Shown: positions 60,045 through 64,000 of the stretch, in pieces
Position numbering within the stretch: the stretch's first letter is position 1
Layout: every line of letters starts with the position of its first letter
Assembly (NCBI RefSeq): GCF_021228125.1
Contig: NZ_JAJQQS010000013.1
Span: forward strand, 185,486 to 249,485
Reading direction: 5' to 3'
DNA: 64,000 bases
From: Streptomyces albireticuli
GTDB taxonomy: Bacteria; Actinomycetota; Actinomycetes; Streptomycetales; Streptomycetaceae
Program-made: the position numbers and the translations under genes
Notes under the pieces: model-generated
The model's input: only the letters and a program-made list of their open reading frames with translations
Told to the model about the DNA's origin: nothing
Database searches by the model: none

Positions 60045-60075
60045 ACGCTAAAACCTCAAGCATGGTTGAGATCAA
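60045..60075 (-). promoter_or_regulatory. MerR/SoxR-type promoter of the ABC exporter
   Basis: On the minus strand TTGATC (60,075-60,070) and TAGCGT (60,050-60,045) are separated by 19 bases, longer than usual. Centred in the spacer is the palindrome with arms CTCAA and TTGAG around six bases (60,055-60,070). This is the layout of MerR-family activators such as SoxR. The regulator gene is not in the window. Confidence 0.75.
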
Positions 60076-60216
60076 GTCGGAGGAGGTCCGGAGAGCCGGG
60101 AGGGTTGACGGCCCGGGGCGCGGGACACCCGGGCGCGCGACGAGCCCGGGCACGGCGGCCCGGGCCCGGAAGCGCGTCACCCGCTTCGGAGAGCCGTTAC
60201 GCGCCTCCGGGGGTCG

Positions 60217-60729
60217 TTACGCGCCGAGCTCCGCGCGCCAGACGGGGCTGTCCACATAGTGGTTGTCGAAGCGCTCCGAGGAGTCCTTGATCTCCTGCGG
60301 GCTCGCCTCGCCCCGCATCACGCGGCCCAGCAGCCGCAGGTAGTCGAAGCGCGCCATGCCGGGCGTGAAGACGAACAGGACGTCGGCCTCGCGGCCGGGG
60401 GCCGCCGCGAAGGCGTGCGGGGTGTGCGGCGGCACGACGAGGGAGTCGCCGGCGTTCAGCACGACGACCTCCTCGTCCACCAGGACGCGCAGCGAGCCGT
60501 CGATGACGAAGAAGAGCTCGGCGGCGCGGGTGTGGAAGTGCGCCGGGGCGCCGACGGCGCCTTCGGCGAAGTGCGAGCGGTAGCTCGTCAGCAGGCCGCC
60601 GGTGGTGTCGGAGTCGGCGAGCAGGGTCATGACACTGCTGGGGTCGCTGGTGGTCTCGGCCTCGGCGGCCCGGGTGAGCACCGCGGCGAAGTCGGGCTTC
60701 CGGATGTTCCTGGTGTTCTCGCCGGTCAT
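60217..60729 (-). CDS. Cupin-domain protein
   Basis: ATG 60729 (MTGENTRNIRKPDF) has GAGGGGAACAGC upstream; 170 residues. The cupin motifs are APAHFHTRAAELFFVIDGSLRVLVDEEVV (His-x-His...Glu) and LVVPPHTPHAFAAAPGREADVLFVFTPG. The metal-binding residues are intact. The C-terminal DYLRLLGRVMRGEASPQEIKDSSERFDNHYV helical part is common in quercetinase-like and regulatory cupins. Substrate unknown. Three palindromes lie upstream. Confidence 0.9.
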   Translation of the reverse strand: MTGENTRNIRKPDFAAVLTRAAEAETTSDPSSVMTLLADSDTTGGLLTSYRSHFAEGAVGAPAHFHTRAAELFFVIDGSLRVLVDEEVVVLNAGDSLVVPPHTPHAFAAAPGREADVLFVFTPGMARFDYLRLLGRVMRGEASPQEIKDSSERFDNHYVDSPVWRAELGA

Positions 60730-60766
60730 GGTGCTGTTCCCCTCGTTCCACGGCACGTTCGCCGCC

Positions 60767-60814
60767 TTGTGATCACAACTTTAGGGGAAACTAAAGACTT
60801 TGCACATGGTGCAA
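60767..60814. promoter_or_regulatory. Three palindromes upstream of the cupin gene
   Basis: TTGTGATCACAA (60,767-60,778) is a perfect 12-base palindrome. TTTAG and CTAAA flank GGGAAA (60,780-60,795). TTGCAC and GTGCAA flank ATG (60,800-60,814). The region is AT-rich against its surroundings. The cupin promoter must lie within or next to these sites. Confidence 0.65.
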
Positions 60815-60903
60815 TCCGGACCTGAAATCGGAGGTCAATTCCCGGGCCACCGTCACCGGCGAGGACCGACCGGACCGGCCGGCGGCTCCCAGGGAAACGC
60901 GGT

Positions 60904-60927
60904 GGGCCCCGCCCGGAGGCGGGGCCC
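60904..60927 (-). terminator. 10-bp stem terminator of the amidase gene
   Basis: Perfect arms GGGCCCCGCC and GGCGGGGCCC enclose CGGA, about 80 bases past the amidase-domain stop. Confidence 0.7.
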
Positions 60928-60946
60928 GGCGGCGCGGCACCCGTAC

Positions 60947-60973
60947 GGCCGGGCGCTCACGCGCCGCCCGGCC
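60947..60973 (-). terminator. Second hairpin behind the amidase gene
   Basis: Arms GGCCGGGCG and CGCCCGGCC are separated by nine bases and start 34 bases past the amidase-domain stop. With the next hairpin it forms a tandem terminator. Confidence 0.65.
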
Positions 60974-61007
60974 TAAGCCGGGCGGTGTGGTCGTCTCCGT
61001 CGGACCG

Positions 61008-62135
61008 TCAGGTGCGGTAGGCGAAGTAGACCGCCCCCGGGTTGGAGGCGATGATGCTCGCGACCGACTTCCGGTAGGTGTTGGTCGAGTGGTACGTCAG
61101 GTACGGGACGCCGGCCCGGCTCCGGTACGTGGTCATCATGGAGTGGTCCTTGGACCCGTCCCGGTCGAAGTCCATCTGGAGGATGTCGCCGACGTCCATC
61201 TGGTAGACGTTCGCCAGGTTGACCGCACGCTTGGAGGAGAGCGTGAACCACGCCCACTCGTTGGCGCCGACCCAGGAGGTCGTCTGGGTGGTGTTGTCGT
61301 ACCACCAGTTGCGGTAGTCCGTCGCGGAACCCGAGTCGTTCTTCCAGCCGCCGGCCCGCAGGGCCTGGCTGATGAAGTTGGTGCAGTCACCGCCCTGGTC
61401 GTTGAACTTCCGGTACGCGGGGTTGTAGTTGCGCCAGTACTTCTCCGCGTAGGCCGCCATGGCCGCGTAGTTGTACCCGGCGGTGCCCCGGGTCTTCGGC
61501 TGCGGCCGCGCGGGCCACGAGGTGGAGGCGGGCGTCCCGTCGAGACCGCCACCGGTGTTCGTCGTCGCCACCGCCGTGCGGGGCTCGTTGATGGGGCGCG
61601 GGCCGGAGTCCGTGGGGCGGATACCGGTCAGCTCCCACTTGCCCTTCGACGTGCTGGTGAAGTTCAGCTCGTGGTGGGCCCGGAAGCCGGTCGTCGACGG
61701 CTCGTCGCCGCGGATCTTCTTGTACGTGAGCGTGGTGACCTCGGTGACCCGGACCGTGGCCCGGCCGCCCTTGACGCTGGTCGTGTCCACGGAGACCCGG
61801 GTGTCACCGGAGGTGTACGCCTCGCCCAGGGACGCGAGGCGCGCCTTGCGGGTCCGGAGCGTGGACAGCCCGGTGTCCTCCGTGCGCGACAGCGCGGCGG
61901 AGAGGCGTATGTTCCCCGGCTTGGCCGGCGTGGACCGCGCCGACCGGCCGTCCAGGAGCGCCGCCGTGCGCTGGGTCAGGACGGCGTCGGCGAGGGTGGC
62001 GAAGGTCTTGGTCGTCGCGCTGTCCGCGGTGCGCGGGGCCGGCGCGGCGTTCGCGGTCGACACGGGCAGGAGCACGGCCGAGACGGCCATCGTCAGTACC
62101 GCCCCGACAGCGGATCTTGACGTCGTTTGTTTCAC
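61008..62135 (-). CDS. Secreted amidase-domain protein (Amidase_6)
   Basis: GTG 62135 (MKQTTSRSAVGAVLTMAVSAVLLPVSTANA) follows GGGGAAACATC; 375 residues with a Sec signal peptide cleaved after ANA near residue 30. The C-terminal 150 residues carry NYAAMAAYAEKYWRNYNPAYRKFNDQGGDCTNFISQALRAGGW, the catalytic Cys region of the Amidase_6 family, then a His in DHSMMTTYRSRAGVPYLTYHSTNTYRKS. The middle (about 60-220) is a beta-rich domain. It probably acts on cell-wall peptides outside the cell. Confidence 0.9.
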   Translation of the reverse strand: MKQTTSRSAVGAVLTMAVSAVLLPVSTANAAPAPRTADSATTKTFATLADAVLTQRTAALLDGRSARSTPAKPGNIRLSAALSRTEDTGLSTLRTRKARLASLGEAYTSGDTRVSVDTTSVKGGRATVRVTEVTTLTYKKIRGDEPSTTGFRAHHELNFTSTSKGKWELTGIRPTDSGPRPINEPRTAVATTNTGGGLDGTPASTSWPARPQPKTRGTAGYNYAAMAAYAEKYWRNYNPAYRKFNDQGGDCTNFISQALRAGGWKNDSGSATDYRNWWYDNTTQTTSWVGANEWAWFTLSSKRAVNLANVYQMDVGDILQMDFDRDGSKDHSMMTTYRSRAGVPYLTYHSTNTYRKSVASIIASNPGAVYFAYRT

Positions 62136-62554
62136 GATGTTTCCCCTTGTCACCCGGTCCGGACGGACCGGGGACGGAATCTTCGCACACGCTTCCGCTT
62201 TCCGATCAAGTAGGCGAGAGAGTGCGGGCACGAGGCCACGTCAGGTGTGGCCTACAAGCTTCCGCTTGCACCCTCGGAGCGATGCGGGGAGTGAGTGGGA
62301 CGGGGCAACCGGTGGCCGCCGGAGCCCGCCGCCGGAGCCGTGACCCCCACTCACCTCGCCCCGGGCGCGTACGCGCCCGGCCACCCACCACGGGAAGCCG
62401 TTGCCATCCGGACGACCATCAACTTAGGCTTACCTAACCGCGCGGTGGCGGCATCGTGCCGCCGACCTCTCCGGCATGCCCGCGCGCGAACGCCCGGGCA
62501 TGCCGCGCGCGGGTGACGGGGCGCCGGACGGCGCCACGACGAAAGGGGCCGCAC
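62136..62554. other. Divergent region between amidase and methyltransferase, iron-box-like site
   Basis: The gap holds a 10-base direct repeat GCTTCCGCTT (62,191-62,200 and 62,258-62,267), the second within a CAAGC/GCTTG hairpin, and the iron-box-like sequence at 62,419-62,437. The methyltransferase is preceded by GAAAGGGGCCGCAC. No gene is supported. Confidence 0.5.
62419..62437 (+). promoter_or_regulatory. Iron-box-like (IdeR/DmdR1) sequence
   Basis: The 19-mer TCAACTTAGGCTTACCTAA agrees with the actinobacterial iron box TTAGGTTAGGCTAACCTAA at 15 of 19 positions, with a perfect right half. It is 117 bases upstream of the methyltransferase start. Such sites bind the iron-loaded repressor in Streptomyces. 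Confidence 0.6.
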
Positions 62555-63613
62555 ATGACCGGGGCGGGAAGCGACGAGGAGCGCGTGACGGCGGGCTGGC
62601 GGGAGCGCGGCACCGTCGCGCGGCTGGCCTTCGGGCAGATGGGCACGCAGTTGCTCGCGGCCGCGGTACGACTGGAGATCTTCGACCGGATCGGCGCGGG
62701 CGAGCGGACGGCCGACGGCCTCGCCGGCGACCTCGGCACCGAGCCGCGGGCCACCCGCCGGCTGCTGCGGGCGCTGGCCGGGATGCAACTGCTGGCCGAG
62801 ACGGCCCCCGGCACGTTCACCACCACCGCGGCGGGCGACCTGCTGCGCTCCGGCACCCCGGGCAGCATGCTCTCCATGGCCCGGATGTTCACCGACCCCG
62901 CGATGCTGCGCGGCTGGGACCTGCTGGAGGAGAGCGTACGGACCGGGCGGACGTCCTTCGACTCGGTCTTCGGCACCGACTTCTTCGGCCACCTCAAGGC
63001 GCACCCGGAGCTGTCCGCCGAGTTCAACGCGGCGATGAGCCAGGCCACGCGGCTGCTCGCCGACGCCCTCCCGGCCCGGTACGACTTCGGCCGCTTCGGC
63101 ACCGTCGTGGACGTGGGCGGCGGCGACGGCACCCTGCTCTCCGCCGTCCTGCGCGCGCACCCCGGCACCCGGGGCATCGTCCACGACACCGCCGAGGGGC
63201 TCGCCCAGGCCGCCGCGCGCTTCGCCCGCGAGGGCCTCACCGAGCGGACCGCCCTGGAGACCGGGGACTTCTTCGCCTCGGCCCCGGCGGGCGGTGACCT
63301 CTACATGCTGAAGAGCGTCATCCACGACTGGAACGACGAACAGTGCACGACCATCCTGCGGCACATCAGGAAGGTCGTCCCGGACAGCGGCACCCTCCTG
63401 ATCATCGAGCCGGTCCTGCCGGCCACCGTCTCCCCCGAGGCTCCCGACCTGACGTACCTCAGCGACCTCAACATGCTCGTGAACGTCGGCGGCAGGGAAC
63501 GCACCGCGGAGGACTTCACCCGGCTGTGCGCGGGCGCCGGGTTCCGGGTCGGCACCATCACGCCGATGCCGCCGCCGAACGTCTTCCAGCTCATCGAGGC
63601 GAAGCCCGCCTGA
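62555..63613 (+). CDS. O-methyltransferase (hydroxyneurosporene/DmpM-type)
   Basis: ATG 62555 gives 352 residues. The N-terminal FGQMGTQLLAAAVRLEIFDRIGAGERTADGLA dimerisation domain precedes SAM motif VVDVGGGDGTLLSAVLRAHP (about 188) and LYMLKSVIHDWNDEQCTTILRHIRKVVPDSG with the catalytic His. It resembles antibiotic O-methyltransferases. It precedes a SARP gene and an iron-box-like site is upstream, so it may belong to an iron-regulated biosynthetic cluster extending to the right. Confidence 0.93.
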   Translation: MTGAGSDEERVTAGWRERGTVARLAFGQMGTQLLAAAVRLEIFDRIGAGERTADGLAGDLGTEPRATRRLLRALAGMQLLAETAPGTFTTTAAGDLLRSGTPGSMLSMARMFTDPAMLRGWDLLEESVRTGRTSFDSVFGTDFFGHLKAHPELSAEFNAAMSQATRLLADALPARYDFGRFGTVVDVGGGDGTLLSAVLRAHPGTRGIVHDTAEGLAQAAARFAREGLTERTALETGDFFASAPAGGDLYMLKSVIHDWNDEQCTTILRHIRKVVPDSGTLLIIEPVLPATVSPEAPDLTYLSDLNMLVNVGGRERTAEDFTRLCAGAGFRVGTITPMPPPNVFQLIEAKPA

Positions 63614-63800
63614 CCCCGGCGGAGGGACGGGAGGCACCGGCCCGCGCCCCCGGGGCGCTCCTCCTCACGAGATGACCGGGAATGGGCCGGACGGGAACCC
63701 TCCGGACAGGACAAGATCGGGGAAATGAGCCGGGCCCGCCGCCGACGGCCGAGCGCACGGCGGCAGGCCCGGACCCGTCCCCCACCCACTGGAACCCCTC

Positions 63801-64000
63801 GTGACCGACACCGCATCCGAGGCCCCCTGCCACGTGCCGGCGGCGGCCACCGGACGACCACCGCTCCTCTTCTCCGTGCTCGGGCCCGTGCGGGCCCGGC
63901 GCGGTGGGGAGCTCCTCCACACCGGTTCGCCCCAGCAGCGCGCGCTCCTGGCCGCGCTGCTGCTGCGCGGCGGCCGCACCGCCACCGCGGCGGAACTCGT
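63801..64000 (+). CDS. AfsR/SARP-family regulator (N-terminal fragment, cut by window)
   Basis: GTG 63801 opens a frame that runs off the right edge, showing 66 residues. After a variable tail, LLFSVLGPVRARRGGELLHTGSPQQRALLAALLLRGGRTATAAELV matches the beginning of the SARP/BTAD winged-helix domain. SARP proteins activate secondary-metabolism clusters. The neighbouring methyltransferase may be its target. Confidence 0.85.
   Translation, partial: MTDTASEAPCHVPAAATGRPPLLFSVLGPVRARRGGELLHTGSPQQRALLAALLLRGGRTATAAEL

Noticed and set aside
63644..63658. GCGCCCC-C-GGGGCGC palindrome behind the methyltransferase as a terminator
   Set aside because: The single-base centre leaves a poor loop; stable stem would be only about five pairs, so it was not called.
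1..64000. tRNA, rRNA, CRISPR arrays, transposases or phage integrases
   Set aside because: None of their typical sequences or repeats was seen by eye; a tRNAscan and repeat search would be decisive.

Overview
The window is very GC-rich and its genes use codons ending almost always in G or C. Start and stop codons overlap frequently (ATGA, GTGA), GTG starts are common, and a few genes carry a single rare TTA leucine codon. Together with the families present (AfsR/SARP regulator, contractile injection system, AzlCD, PapA-like acyltransferase) this points to a Streptomyces chromosome. No tRNA, rRNA, CRISPR array or insertion sequence was found.

Region 1 (1-22,082, minus strand) is most of an extracellular contractile injection system (eCIS) operon of the Streptomyces type. 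In transcription order it encodes sheath, tube, a zinc-knuckle chaperone-like protein, a Pro/Arg-rich accessory protein, the Afp16-type terminator, an AAA+ ATPase, a small conserved protein, a giant DUF4157 protein, a putative immunity protein, a tube-adaptor and LysM pair, a gpD-like hub, a gpV-like spike, a PAAR-like tip, gp25, and two large baseplate proteins, the last cut by the left edge. The giant protein ends in a nuclease-like domain and is followed by a SUKH-like gene, so it may be a cargo with its immunity. A TTA codon in the accessory gene suggests bldA-dependent translation.

Region 2 (22.7-33.2 kb) holds a small gene and a Tat-exported class II cholesterol-oxidase-like enzyme. They are followed by a compact biosynthetic unit: a 3-dehydroquinate-synthase-like protein lacking all recognisable metal ligands, a 90-residue coupled ORF, and a one-module NRPS with the A-Ox-T-TE layout and Gln-type code of indigoidine synthetase. 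The usual indA and indB are absent. Two tandem palindromes lie at the NRPS stop codon, in front of a membrane protein/winged-helix regulator pair. A PapA-like acyltransferase faces this unit.

Region 3 (33.4-48 kb) contains mostly housekeeping and accessory genes: a four-helix membrane protein, a GMC oxidoreductase, RNase HI, a TPR protein, an alpha/beta hydrolase, a PAP2 phosphatase, two methyltransferases, a divergent Lrp/AzlCD locus, and an SRPBCC/ankyrin-like pair.

Region 4 (48-64 kb) contains a coupled GntR-MFS-SGNH operon, a serine hydrolase, a divergent TetR/FAD-monooxygenase pair, a Nudix hydrolase, an AraC regulator, a quinone oxidoreductase, PanD, an ABC exporter behind a MerR/SoxR-type promoter, a cupin, and a secreted amidase-domain protein. 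It ends with an O-methyltransferase preceded by an iron-box-like sequence and the start of a SARP regulator, probably the edge of another secondary-metabolism cluster.
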